The position numbers and the translations under genes are program-made. Source: Mucor racemosus (lineage: Eukaryota > Mucoromycota > Mucoromycetes > Mucorales > Mucoraceae). Taken from it: a stretch of DNA of 64,000 bases. Within the stretch, counting starts at the first letter, position 1, and every line of letters begins with the position of its first letter. This document shows, in pieces, positions 1-11,126 of this stretch. Below the pieces are notes generated by a model. That model ran no database searches and was not told the DNA's origin. It was given only the letters and a program-made list of their open reading frames with translations. The stretch covers positions 248,001-312,000 of the forward strand of contig JAPEHQ010000025.1 in NCBI GenBank assembly GCA_027405735.1. Reading direction: 5' to 3'.

Positions 1-204
1 AATTAATTTCCAAATATTGAGCCCTCAGCTTGGAGAAGGTGTTTCAGATAAATATTTTGAAATATTCTTTCAAAATAGATATTTCCAGATGAAATTACAA
101 CAAAACAATAATGATAATCAATGTCTATTTAATTCTGTTTCAAAAAAATGTCTAATTACAGACTACTTTTTTATTTTATATATGTATTGATGCCTGCCCT
201 AAAA

Positions 205-1650
205 TAAAAAGCATAATACAAGAATATAAGTGCATTAACCTAACATTGACCTAAATCAGTTGTAAATTTCAATCCCAAAAATTAGGTGTTGGTTTTTTGC
301 ATTCATTAGATAGCTCCAGCCGAAAGCTACTCTGCATTTTTTATTCAGCAAAAAATATTGATTTTTCATCGATATAATCAAAATAATATTTTTTTTTGTA
401 GATTAATATTTTATTTATTCAAATATCATGGATGAGGGACACATCGCGGAGTGGTGGATATAATCAAAATAATAGTTCATTATACATTATACAGCTTACA
501 GCCTATGTTGATGGAGTTCTAACATTGAAGTGCCAGATCGATTGAAAATGATTTAAAACACAAAATCGTTTAATAGCTCATGAACTGCAAAGTAAGTTGA
601 ACAAGGATATTAAATAGTTTTTGTATAGTCTTAAATTATGCATTCATCTAAAAAAAATTCAGACAAATGTTTCATACTAAATTTTGCGCAAAATTCAATT
701 GAGATTTTGGAGGTTTTTCGAATATACACATCACTTTTTATAAGCATATTTCAAATGTAAGTAATGGAGATAATGCGCAAAATAATTATCTATCGATTGA
801 ACCAGTTTTAAACCTTTTAGCTGCATTTTTCGTAAAAAAAACGAGATTTTTGTCAATTTTTTTTAAATTCAGAATTTGAGATGAGGGTATTTAAGGGAAA
901 GATTGAAGCTAAGAACAAAGGTATCTCTTTGTGCACATTTTTGAGGATATCTCTACGAAAACTCAATATTTTGAAAAAAAATGAAATTTGGTCGGAGAGA
1001 GCTCAATGAGCTGGATAACATACATGCAAAAAAAACGCTGCTCAATTTAACAAATATTTTGAAATTTACTACAAAAATGTCAAAAAAAAAGAAAAAAAAA
1101 AAGTGCTCAGAATTTTTTTAAACTTCAATATGTTATAGAGTGCTTTGAAATAAGTAATTTTTATTATTAAAAAGTGTTAGTATAGCTTAATTTTTTCTAG
1201 AGATATGAAGTCCTAAAGTTTTCAATCCTTTAGCGGTGAAATACGCGTAAATATCTGAAACATTGGCACTGAAAAATTAATACCAACTGCAACAAATAGG
1301 ATATTTCCGGATACTTGTTTTTGAATTAAAACTGAACATCTCAGGTACATTGGCATATATTTTTTTCTTGGTGTTATTTAGTGAAAAAAAAAGTAAAGCA
1401 GGGATGAAAAGTGAGACTCACTTCTCAAGGAAGGCGCAGTAAAATTTACCTATTTTTATGTTTTTTGCGCAATGTGGAATGAATCCGGAAACAGGTGGGA
1501 TAATTTGACCAATTTATATAGTGCATTCCGCTTTGTCCAAATATAATATTTTAAAAGTTGTTTAGCATGTGATTAGTCATTATTTTCCAAAGATATCTGA
1601 AACAGCTTCTACAACAGATAATTATAAGGTAAAGAATACTCAAGGGATCC
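205..1650 (+). repeat. Dispersed repeat family B, copy 1
   Basis: AT-rich repeat unit of about 1.3-1.5 kb that recurs at about 23,640-25,120 (minus), 33,915-35,160 (plus) and from 63,590 to the window end (minus). Shared landmarks are the runs reading gatgcgcaaaa, gagagctcaa and ggatatttccggatac, plus a short stretch that translates to an 'SDSEFGM.VYKGKMEARNED'-like peptide in copies 2 and 3 and is decayed here. No recognisable transposase, reverse transcriptase or terminal repeat was found, so its class is unknown. Ends are approximate because the copies are diverged. Bases 1-204 upstream hold nothing I recognise. Confidence 0.6.
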
Positions 1651-2159
1651 TGCGTTTACACTCACTGTATCATTTTCATAATTACTTTGGAAGACTGAAA
1701 TTTCAATATTTTGTGGATGGCTTTTAGATGATGCACTTTTTATCGCAATGCAAGCGCATTATTTGAATCTTTAATCTTCGAAAACGGGCTTGTTTACTGT
1801 CGTTATATAGTTGGTAAAAATAGCAGGTAATCAACTTGTTTTTTAAACTTACTAAATACGCAATGACCCATGAAGAAGCTAAAACTTGAATAAGCATTTA
1901 TTTAGCAGATACTGTATATATGTTGTATAATACTAGATTTCTATAAATTTAGAGCTTAATTGGATCTATATTCATTCAGAAAAATTTTGCATTGGTTTCA
2001 ATAAAAGTGCATTATAAATTACCACCTGGTGTCTCCTCTACTCTTTGGTCATAAACAAACTTCTGCAATCATCATCTGTATCTTAATATCCTGCTATTAG
2101 GGTTATAACGGAATGTTACCTTCTCTGTTAGAGAAGTTTCCATATCCTCCATATTTATG
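1651..2159. other. Intergenic/repeat-nest DNA without recognised feature
   Basis: AT-rich sequence between repeat B copy 1 and the first solo LTR. No open frame above background, no tRNA-like box structure and no terminal repeats were recognised. Confidence 0.5.
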
Positions 2160-2164
2160 TATAC

Positions 2165-2484
2165 TGTAGTAAACTACATATACCAAGTTTGTTTAATAAT
2201 CAAATTGATCTTAGTCAACATCTAAGATCTAATTACTTTAAATCACAAAAAACTTTAAAAAATGTCAAAGTGTACCACTGGTACTTCCAAACTAATGACT
2301 AAACCACGAAGGTCTTGCTTCAAGGTCCTATTACTGTATTACCAATAGAACTAGAAAATAGTATAGATATCACAAATGCTATGGTAACCCATAAAACTTT
2401 GCTTTACTTTATATCTTAATAAATATCAAAGAGTTATAATTGTTACGCAACGCTTTTTTTGTTTAATTACTATTTTTTGTAGCA
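2165..2484 (+). mobile_element. Solo LTR, family D, copy 1
   Basis: A 320-bp unit begins TGTAGTAAACTACATATACC and ends TTTTTTGTAGCA. It is flanked by the perfect 5-bp duplication TATAC (2160-2164 and 2485-2489). TG...CA ends plus a 5-bp target duplication are the hallmark of an LTR left after recombination. The same family recurs at 9,515-10,324 (with another LTR nested in it) and, in reverse, at 8,701-9,051 and 26,530-26,880. No internal retrotransposon region adjoins it. Strand is arbitrary. Confidence 0.8.
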
Positions 2485-2709
2485 TATACCTTTATTTTGT
2501 CATAATTCCTATCCACAACCTCATATTCCTGTTTACTAATAACGCCAACCTTACTTTTTATATATTCCTTGGACTTATTATAGTATTGACTATCATTTAT
2601 CTTTTTGTAATAAATATTACAATTGTTGCGCCATCATCCTATTCATTGCTGCCATTGTAGTGGTCTTGGATGGAGAAACTGGATGCTGCTGTAGTAGTAA
2701 ACTATACAC

Positions 2710-2859
2710 CACTATTATGAAGAAAAAATTTCTTAATTCTCTTAATTGTGCCACATTAAGAAAAATAAGAAACTTTTCACTGCTTATTTTTTTAAATTTT
2801 GTCTTATTTTTCTTAATGTGGCATAATTAAGCGAATTAAGGGATTTTTTCTTCATAGTG
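2710..2859. mobile_element. 150-bp hairpin MITE
   Basis: Nearly the whole unit is an inverted repeat. The left arm starts CACTATTATGAAGAAAAAAT and continues through a CCACATTAAGAAAAATAAGA stretch; the right arm is its complement and ends TTTTTTCTTCATAGTG. The related block at 13,555 onward shares the sequence just right of this unit (gtttaaaactacaac) but lacks the hairpin. It is a non-coding miniature inverted-repeat element or its relic; the transposase family is unknown and no clear target duplication is visible. Confidence 0.6.
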
Positions 2860-3744
2860 TAATTTACGTTTAAAACTACAACTAAAAGGCTGATATTTTT
2901 TTATAAACTGAAAACAAATAGCAGGTACAAATACATGTTTTTTTATTAACCGTTAATGATGTTAGGACACGTTATAATATCTTTCTCGGACAAAAAAAGC
3001 GTCCAGAACTTAATCATTTTGTTCCATTATCTACGTTATAATCAATGCTTTTTTTGGTCTAAAGTCAATATCTACTACCTGGAGAAAAACTGGTGATTAT
3101 AAAAGTATGTATAGCATTATTGACTTGATTTGAATGAATGAATAAACTCATGTTAATTTATTTAGTTTCTAAAAAGTATTTATTTCTATTTAGTAGCCAA
3201 CAAACAGCTAAGAAGAGGAAAACAAGATATTGTCTTGTATATCTATCAGGGTTATATTATATAAGGGGCAAGAGACACAGACAAAGACTTATTTGTTATG
3301 TTAAGGTTTATTTCAGAATATATAATAAGGAAAATGATGAGGAGAACTGACGAAGAAATAAAAGGAATTATGAAAATAAGATGGTTATTTATACTAAATT
3401 ATTCAAAAGTCTAGTTCCCTTTATGAACTAGACTTCAGGGACACAGTGTTACTGAATTACTCTATAACTTAAATGCGAGTAAGTTGATATTGTAATGTGG
3501 TCACTGGTTGTGCCGCAGTGCGGGTAGTAATAATAGAATGTCTTGCATAAGCTGGAGATTGAAATGCAATTCGGATAAGGTAATAATGTGTGATATGTTT
3601 ATAATAGTGGTATAATAATAGATTAAGCTTGACCGGTTCATGACAATATCAATACCGATTATCAAAGATACTACACCATAATTATTACTTATTAGCTTGA
3701 TATTAATAATTGATTTTACTAATAAATCAATTTTTATAGGTCAA
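2860..3744 (+). repeat. Repeat block K, copy 1
   Basis: Related to 13,555-13,830 (plus), and in reverse to 30,600-31,870 and 33,840-33,900. Landmarks are gtttaaaactacaac near the start and aaaactggtgattataa near 3,085. The interval aacgttataatatctttctcgg near 2,970-2,992 is the unfilled version of the TA site that carries a MITE in the inverted copy at 30,742-31,718. No coding capacity is recognised; the short open frames here are not preserved between copies. Confidence 0.55.
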
Positions 3745-6405
3745 AAGTAAGCTTGTTCTGGTAAAGCATTGAATAAATTGGCTTGGGACAAAGAGAATAA
3801 GAAGGTGGCAATAGGTCCCAGTAGTGATGGCCATATTTATGTTTATGTTTATGATGTTGGAGGGGGGGGTAAGACTAAAATTTAATGTAAATCACCTCTA
3901 CTGCATTAATTATCAAGTAAGACTATATCATCGTCAAATAAACTACCACACAATATTAACATGTAAAAATATTTACAGCAATAAGCTTGAATCAAGTGGA
4001 TACAGCATCATTAATTCTTGAAAAAGTTTTCAAGTATTATAAAATCTCTTATTTTTAAGACTTACAAGGCTTATAAGCGGAATATTAATTTAGAAAATTA
4101 TTTTTGTCCAGATCATCAATTTGGACATTTTTTATTTTTTTTTTTTTGATTTTGCAAATCGAAGGTTAATTATACTACCAATTATAAAAACAAAAAATAT
4201 ACACATATGCAAAATTTAGCGCTCTATTTGCTCAATAAGAAATAATAAATATTTTTATTGTAAAATATTACATGAAAATCCTTTAGCCAAAAAACCGTTT
4301 TTCGGGCAAAAGTACAAGTTTTCATTACTTAACATTTAATACTAAGCTTTTATAAAATGTATATTATCTATAGCTACAATTTTCTCTCACGTTATAGTGT
4401 ATTTAAACGTTGATTTTGGTATCAAAATTTGATTTTTCTGTTTTTTGATAAAAATCATGAGTGTTGGTAAGGATAAAATGAGTCACCAAAAATGTCCGCT
4501 ACAAAAACTGAATTTTCAGATCGTACATGGTTAAATATAAGAAAAGTAAAAAAAAACGCTTTTCTATTTAAAACTGATTGGAATGCCCAAGATTTAGAAT
4601 ACATATTGTAACAAGAAAAAATGTATAATTTAATAAAGGAACTTGTTAAATTAAATCACACACAAAAACTGAAGATTATCTTTATTTAATATCAATAATT
4701 TGTCCTATTTATATACAAATTCTTTATTACATTTATCCGTTAGATCAGTTTTGGATCGATTATATCTTTCTGACATTCCACGTCAGATCAATCTATTTAC
4801 ATTTGTAACACAGCACATTTACGTTGAGCTTGTTTCATACAGCTAAGTCCAATAAGTGGATATGTCTCACATATGCTGTTTCCTGGATCTTACTTTAGAA
4901 CAATAAGAACAATCAAGAATGTTACCATAGATTAGTTAGCTGACTTCTTATCAATAAGGATTACAAATCAAAAGGTTCATTATTTTACAAATAACCGGTG
5001 GATGAAACACTGATATACCATAGTATAAGAGACTTAGTCGTTCAGTCTTGCTGTCTTGCTATGCGCAATTACTGCTGCGTCGCTCTACGGGCATGCTTTT
5101 GCAACTTTTAATAAATGTATGATATGACAGATGGTTTTTTTTTGGTAGAAAAATATATGTTTCTATGGTAATAGATATTGTCTATTTTGTTTAGTTTATG
5201 GATTATGCGCAGTAATGCTGCTTTTACATTGGCTAAAATGTGCAATTTAGCAGGGCTTTAAATGCGCTAAATAATGTAAAGCCTTGAAAATTCTTTTCTA
5301 CGTGTGTTGCTTCTCTCTTTTTGTTTTCATACTTCAAGGATATATTCACCGTTTGATAAGGCATACAGTATCAGACTATCAAGCTGGTATTCTTTTCTTT
5401 TATCTAAATACGCATTCTAACATAAGGGACTAAATGTTTTCAATAAATTAGGTAGCAGTTGTTATATTAGAGACTGATATTTTCATTTAACCGCATTCTA
5501 AAATCAAATATCATTATTTACTACTGTATTGTTGGACGTATTTCTTAATTATTAGATCAAATCGAAGGCAATGATATTTATATCTAATCAATGATAAAGT
5601 AGAACTAGTTACAAACCCACAAAATGTTCCAGAAAAGTGATAAAATGTTAAATGATAAAAAAACAAAAAAAAAAATAATAATCTAATTTCTCGCTTAATA
5701 ACCATAGTTATGATCGCAGCTATACTTGAAAGCAAACTTTTTTACAGCTAATAATCGTAAACTAAAACAGTAAGTTTAAAGAAGGCTAATTTATTTAAAT
5801 TTTATGTGTGATAAAGCAATATCTACAACTTTAGATTTGGCCCGCATATAAATTTAAGCAGTATGTGTTATTCAAGTTTATTTTCGAGCAAAAACCATTG
5901 TTGCTGTAAACATTATAGCTAGAAACACATTTACAAATGATGATAATAATTGTAAATATATTGGTTGTTTAATGTATTGCTGAACTACATCAACAACGTA
6001 TTGAATTGTATTATTGTCTATAATGTATATTAATAAAAGCAGCAAATGAAATTTACTGTAAGATTCCATTATTCCTGTAAAAAATGCAATAGAATTTTGA
6101 AAATGACAGGATGATCAGGTACAAACCAATTTGTACCCATACAATCGGCTCATTATGCTCATGGTCAGATTTTATTATTATGCACAAATAGAGGTAATGA
6201 TATGCTTATGGGCAATTCTACTATTATGCACACTTGGGATTAATGTTTTCCACACGGACAAAATCTATAGCTCTGCACATACAGGCTTTGCTTTGTGCTC
6301 AGGGGCAGTTTCTTTTGTTGTGCCCATGTGCATCTTGTTATCTTTTTAGCCATATTCGGCCGGCGCAACAGCTCAGGCTATAGTGTGCAGCACAGATCGG
6401 CCGTA
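3745..6405 (+). repeat. Repeat unit A, copy 1 (of five)
   Basis: Long AT-rich repeat ending in ...GGCCGTAGT. Other copies are 7,310-9,305 and 13,815-15,215 (plus), and 26,281-28,250 and 28,861-30,600 (minus). Flanking DNA differs just past that shared terminus in most copies, which marks a real element end. Near its start a stretch at about 3,765-3,860 reads as a WD-repeat-like peptide (AWDKENKKVAIG then DGHIYVYVYDVG) followed by a GTAAGA donor-like site. Near its end (6,130-6,405) lies a cluster of TGTGCA/TGCACA motifs. A solo LTR is nested at 4,579-5,009. About 580 bp (roughly 5,391-5,973) are absent from copies 2 and 3 but partly present in copy 5. Confidence 0.6.
4579..5009 (-). mobile_element. 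Solo LTR, family F, nested in repeat A copy 1
   Basis: A 431-bp insertion interrupts repeat A between CTGAT (4574-4578) and CTGAT (5010-5014), a perfect 5-bp target duplication. It has TG...CA ends (TGGAATGCCCAAG ... GGATGAAACA). The other A copies read straight across the site (aaaactgatataccat). On the minus strand it begins TGTTTCATCCACCGG and carries a TATATAAATAG TATA-like box followed by AATAAAG, as an LTR promoter and polyadenylation region would, so minus orientation is preferred. Confidence 0.85.
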
Positions 6406-6573
6406 GTAACTAATTATTCTGATTAACATTAATAGGCTCAAAAAGCATAGTTAAGTGCAATTATTGCTACTAAATCGCATAATTTGATATGCAGAAAACT
6501 CTTATAGCATTTATTCTTTTTTTTTGGCAATGCTACAAATCATCATTTAATATGAGTGAATATTAATGAATCA

Positions 6574-6883
6574 TGATTTATCGAGACTTTGTAAATTAAA
6601 ATCAACGTAAAAAGTACCGTTTATTAGAATGAATTAAATATGGGTTTATATAGTTATTGGAATTGTGCGATAAGATCTAATAGACAGGGATCCATTAGAT
6701 GTGACAATAGATATTATTATTAATGTGTATGGATATAACATGTTATGTTTCAGTGGTAATATTGCTATAAGTTATGTTTCATTATTAGTTCCTGGGTGAC
6801 AGAAACCAGTTACTGGATAGATAAGATCTGCTAGATTTGTCGGAGATCTTCTATATATCAAATGTTGTAATTCTGATAGACCA
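6574..6883. mobile_element. Solo LTR, family I
   Basis: A 310-bp insertion starts TGATTTATCGAG and ends GATAGACCA, flanked by the 5-bp duplication AATCA (6569-6573 and 6884-6888). The inverted counterpart near 28,700 has the uninterrupted site (attaattaatcagagaaaatgcc). The insertion therefore happened after the two blocks separated, or only in this copy. No second copy of this LTR was seen in the window. Confidence 0.8.
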
Positions 6884-7309
6884 AATCAGAAAAAATGCCA
6901 CTGGTAAAAAACTGATACCCAATGTACATCGAGGTCAAGGTTGATAAAAGGTGTATTCATTCTGTAGTAGAATCGCAACATTTTGATGGATAGAAATTAC
7001 AGGACCAAAGGTTGTGTTTTCCTCAGGATTTGTAAAAGGGTTTAAAAGCATATTTTATCAAACTTACTTGGATGTTAAATACTCACCATATGCTATTAGT
7101 ATCATCTTGTTTTTTATTTAATTGCTGTATTATCAGAAATCGAGTTTTTCATAGCTTATAACAATGACAATGGAATTTTTCTGATTTTAGATTGACATTT
7201 ATCATAAGGTGGTCTGATGATACGTTTGATACTACCGTAGATGGTGGAACCAGTCAATTTAGTTTATGAAATTTGAATGAAAATATCAAGAAACCATTTG
7301 TAACTACTA

Positions 7310-9305
7310 CTTAAGTTGGTTCTAGTTAAGCATCGAATAAATTAGCTTGGACAAAGAGGATATAAAGGCGGCAATAGGTTTCAGTAATAGTCATGTTTAT
7401 GATATTGGAAATGTAAGATTAAAGCTCAATATAAATTACCTCTAGCACAATAATTATAAAGTAAGATAATATTATCATCAAATAAACTACCACACAATAT
7501 TAATAAGTACAAATATTTACAGTCGTACGCTTGAATCAAGTGGATACAGCATCATTAATTCTTGAAAAAGTTCTCATGTATTATAAAATCTCTTATTTTT
7601 AAGACTTACAAGGTTTATAAGCGGAATATTAATTTAGAAAATTATTCTAGTCCAGATCATCAATTTGGACATTTTTTAATTTTTTTTTTTGATTTTGCAA
7701 ATCGAAGGTTAATCATACTATCAATTATAAAAACAAAAAATATACACATATGCAACATTTAGCGCTCTATTTGCTCAATAAAAAATATCAAACATTTTTA
7801 TTATAAAATATTACATGAAAATCCTTTAACCAAAAAACCGTTTTTGGGGCAAAAGTACAAAGTTTCATTACTTAATATTTAATATTAAGCTTTTATAAAA
7901 TGTATATTATCTATAGCTACAATTTTCTCTCACATTATAGTGTATTTAAACGTTGATTTTGGTATCAAAATTTGATTTTTCTGTTTTTTGATAAAAATCA
8001 TGAGTGTTGGTAAGGATAAAATGAGTCACCAAAAATGTCAGCTACAAAAACTGAATTTTCAGATCGTACATGGTTAAATATAAGAAAAGTTAAAAAAAAT
8101 GCTTTTTTATTTAAAACTGATATACCATTGTATAAGTGACTTAGCCGTTCAATCTTGCTGTCTTGCTATGCGCAATTACTGCGTCGCTCTACGGGCTCGC
8201 TTTTGCAATTTTTCAATGAATGTATGATATAAAAGAGGTATAAAAATGTATGTTTCTATGGTAATAGATATTGTCTATTTCGTTTAGTTTATGGCTTATA
8301 CGCAGTAATGCTGCTTTTACATTGACTGAAATGTGCAATTTAACAGGGTTTTTAATTGTGCTAAATAATGTAAAGCCTGTAAAAGCCTTTTCTACGTGTG
8401 TTGTTTCTCTCTTTTTGTTTTCATATTTCAAGGATATATTCACCGTTTGATAAGGCATATCAGACTATCAAGCTTGTATTGCTCTACATCAATAACGTAT
8501 TGATTTATATTGTCTATCATCTATATTAATAAAAACGAATGTAATTTAAAAACCCACTCCAGTGAAAAATACAATGGAATTTCGAGAATGGCACGATGCC
8601 GATGAACAAACCAACCTGCGCACATTCGATCAGCTTATTATGCTCACGGTCAGATTTCATTATTATACACATACTGTATAAGGAGGATAATGATTAATGA
8701 TGCTACAAAAACGTAATTATGAAAGGCAATAGGAAATACAATTATAACTCTTCTAAGTTTATCAAAGGTATAAAGCAAAGCAACGATCATCTACTCGATG
8801 AATCATTGTGGTATTTATATTAAATGTCTAATTCAAATTACTAATACAGTAATTTGATCTTCTTAGTATTAAAGCTGATAGAAAAAGGGATCAGCAATTA
8901 CTAATTCAGGTTATACAATTATCTATATTTGTTTGTAATTTTAAATTATAGTTAAGTTTCTATATTTCATAATCTTGGTTCTCACACCAAATTCACGTTA
9001 TTCATTACTAATTTAATTTGATTTGTGAAAGACTCCCAGTAGTTTACATCAAATGATATGTTTATGGGCAACAACTCTACTATCATGCACACATGGGATT
9101 AATGTCATGCACACGGACAAAATCTATAATTCTGCACATACAGGCTTTTTATTATGCTCGTGTGCAGGTTTTTTTTGTTGTGCCCATGTGCATCTAGTTA
9201 TCTTTTTAGCCATTATTCAGTGGACTCAACAACTCATCAGGCCATCGTGTGCAGCCCGCCTGGGCACAACAAAATCATCTTGTGCAGCACAGGTCGGCCG
9301 TAGTG
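7310..9305 (+). repeat. Repeat unit A, copy 2
   Basis: Second copy of unit A, in tandem with copy 1 and ending at the same GGCCGTAGT terminus. It has the decayed WD-like stretch near 7,345-7,420, an 81-codon open frame on the minus strand (8,213-8,458) that is also open in the inverted copy 4, and the TGTGCA cluster at 9,053-9,305. LTR D copy 3 is nested inside at 8,701-9,051. The pair copy 1 + copy 2 matches, inverted, the pair copy 5 + copy 4 at 26.3-30.6 kb. Confidence 0.6.
8701..9051 (-). mobile_element. Solo LTR, family D, copy 3
   Basis: A 351-bp unit starts TGCTACAAAAACG and ends GTAGTTTACATCA, between AATGA duplications (8696-8700 and 9052-9056). It is the reverse orientation of LTR D at 2,165. 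The same insertion, at the same site, with the same length and duplication, is in the inverted copy at 26,530-26,880, so it predates the block duplication. Confidence 0.8.
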
Positions 9306-9514
9306 CTTTTATAGATATATAAATCCTTTAAATTTGTGATTTTATTATGGACTTTTTTTGAATCCGGTTGTATCATCTTATACTTTTCAAGTTAAATCCG
9401 TTATTAGGCTAATAATGTTGTAGGTTGTATTTATGCTTTACTTAAAATAAGCCTTTGGATAATTAATAGAAATACAGCCGAACCTTAATTTTTGAATGAA
9501 CTTTTGATACCTGC

Positions 9515-10324
9515 TGTAGTAAACTACATATACCAAGTTTGTTTAGTAATCAAATTTGAAGTGAACTAAGCTAGATTCCCATCATAAAATACCTAAATTA
9601 AATGTCATCTCATTTGGAACCATGCTATCAAAGATAAGACTATATAGTAAATAGACAATTGCATAAAGATAGCAAGGGTATAATATTCAAATAAGAGATG
9701 CTAAAATACTAAATTAATGTGGGATATCCTAAATAAAAGATACAAAAAGTACATGCTTATCAAGTAGAACAAGTAAGGGCTGTTCTGAAAGCATGATTGA
9801 CAAACTATATTTAAAACACCGTTCTTGATCCACCAAATCAATAACCAAACAACCCAACATTTATACTCAAAATTAATGGAATTGTTGACAATTGCAATGC
9901 AATTGCAAGATAGTAAATAATCACCAAATAATATAAATAGAGACGTAGAATAACCATTTTATTGCACATTATCCATATTTTAATAAAGAAGGATTTTAAC
10001 AGTATTCTTTATCGCTTTTTACACTCATATTTTACTGCAAAATTGATCTTAGTCAACATCTAAGATCTAATAACTTTAAATCACACAAAACTTTAATATG
10101 TCAAATTGTACCACTGGTACTTCCAAACTAGGAACTAAACCATGAAGATCTTGCTTCAAGATCTTATTACTGTATTATTAATAGAATTTAAAAAATAGTA
10201 TATATATCACAAAGGCTATGGTAATCCATAAACCTTTGCTTTTACTTTATATCTTAAATAAATATCGAAGAGTTATAATTGTAGTCGCAACGCTTTTTTT
10301 TGTTTAATTACTATTTTTGTAGCA
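9515..10324 (+). mobile_element. Solo LTR, family D, copy 2 (interrupted)
   Basis: It starts TGTAGTAAACTACATATACC and ends TTTTTGTAGCA, flanked by CCTGC duplications (9510-9514 and 10325-10329). A 483-bp LTR of family E sits inside it at 9,557-10,039. Removing that and one duplication leaves about 322 bp, matching copy 1 (320 bp). The target lay in a stretch that is open on the minus strand at 10,311-10,505. Confidence 0.85.
9557..10039 (+). mobile_element. Solo LTR, family E, copy 1 (nested in LTR D)
   Basis: A 483-bp unit starts TGAAGTGAACTAAGC and ends CATATTTTACTGCA, with the AAATT duplication at 9552-9556 and 10040-10044. LTR D copy 1 reads uninterrupted across this site (aatcaaattgatcttag), which confirms the insertion. 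A reverse copy is at 30,747-31,228. Confidence 0.85.
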
Positions 10325-10884
10325 CCTGCATCTTAAAGCTGCTTGGAATATTTAAACAACCGCTTCTGGGCTGTCCGGTAATTTTTCTAGAGATTTGAAA
10401 CTTGGAAATATCATTAGATGGCCGCTTCCGGAGATTCTTCGGCTTTTTTTGGAAGAGTGACCATTGGCAAAAATATGACACATATACTATGTTGTATGCC
10501 ACCAAGTACCGTATGTTATCACCTTCTACGGTATCAATACATCTTTCAATCTATTGACTATGACATGCATTGAAGTTCAAAGCCTTGATATCGGATATAA
10601 AAAATTCCTAGCGTATCAAGTTTAATCCAGTAATTACCAAGAACGCTTGAGCCTCAATTATAACACCATATTATTTTATCCCAGCGGTTAATCAATCCAG
10701 TAGCTATCAAATCAACATCCAAGCACATTTAGCGCAGCATTAAAACAAGGCAACTTACAAGCTCTGCAAGAATGGTTAAATTATCATTGATCCATTTAAA
10801 TCTATAGATTACTATCAAACAGATCTAATAATTCAATAGTACCTTAAATTACATCCCAGGATCTCAATGTCAAATCAACATAAA
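10311..10884 (-). repeat. Repeat segment J and adjoining single-copy stretch
   Basis: Roughly 10,620-10,884 matches 25,510-25,760 in reverse orientation (shared runs around aacatccaagcacatttagcgc and ccagcggttaatcaa, diverged). To its left, 10,325-10,505 is open on the minus strand and reads like a basic peptide (KKPKNLRKRPSNDIS...), but I cannot assign a family. LTR D copy 2 inserted into it. Confidence 0.4.
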
Positions 10885-11126
10885 AGGCTATTCAGTGAGA
10901 TTACATACTAAAAACGCTTCTTGATAATAATAAAATAATCTAATTTCCAAGTGTCTCTCATAAAGTATGATGCCACGTGAAATGTGAACAACAATAATAA
11001 ACAAACGCTTCAATTGAGCACAATAACAAATGCATGTTAAAAATATGAAATACCTTTTTGAACTATACATGTCGTGTAGATGATAGTACCCTTGATCACA
11101 GTGCAATCAGTTAAACAAATAACATA

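Noticed and set aside
5391..5973. Segment present in repeat A copies 1 and 5 as another LTR
   Set aside because: Flanked by gtatt-like repeats, but the ends are not TG...CA and copy 5 has lost part of it, so insertion and deletion cannot be told apart.
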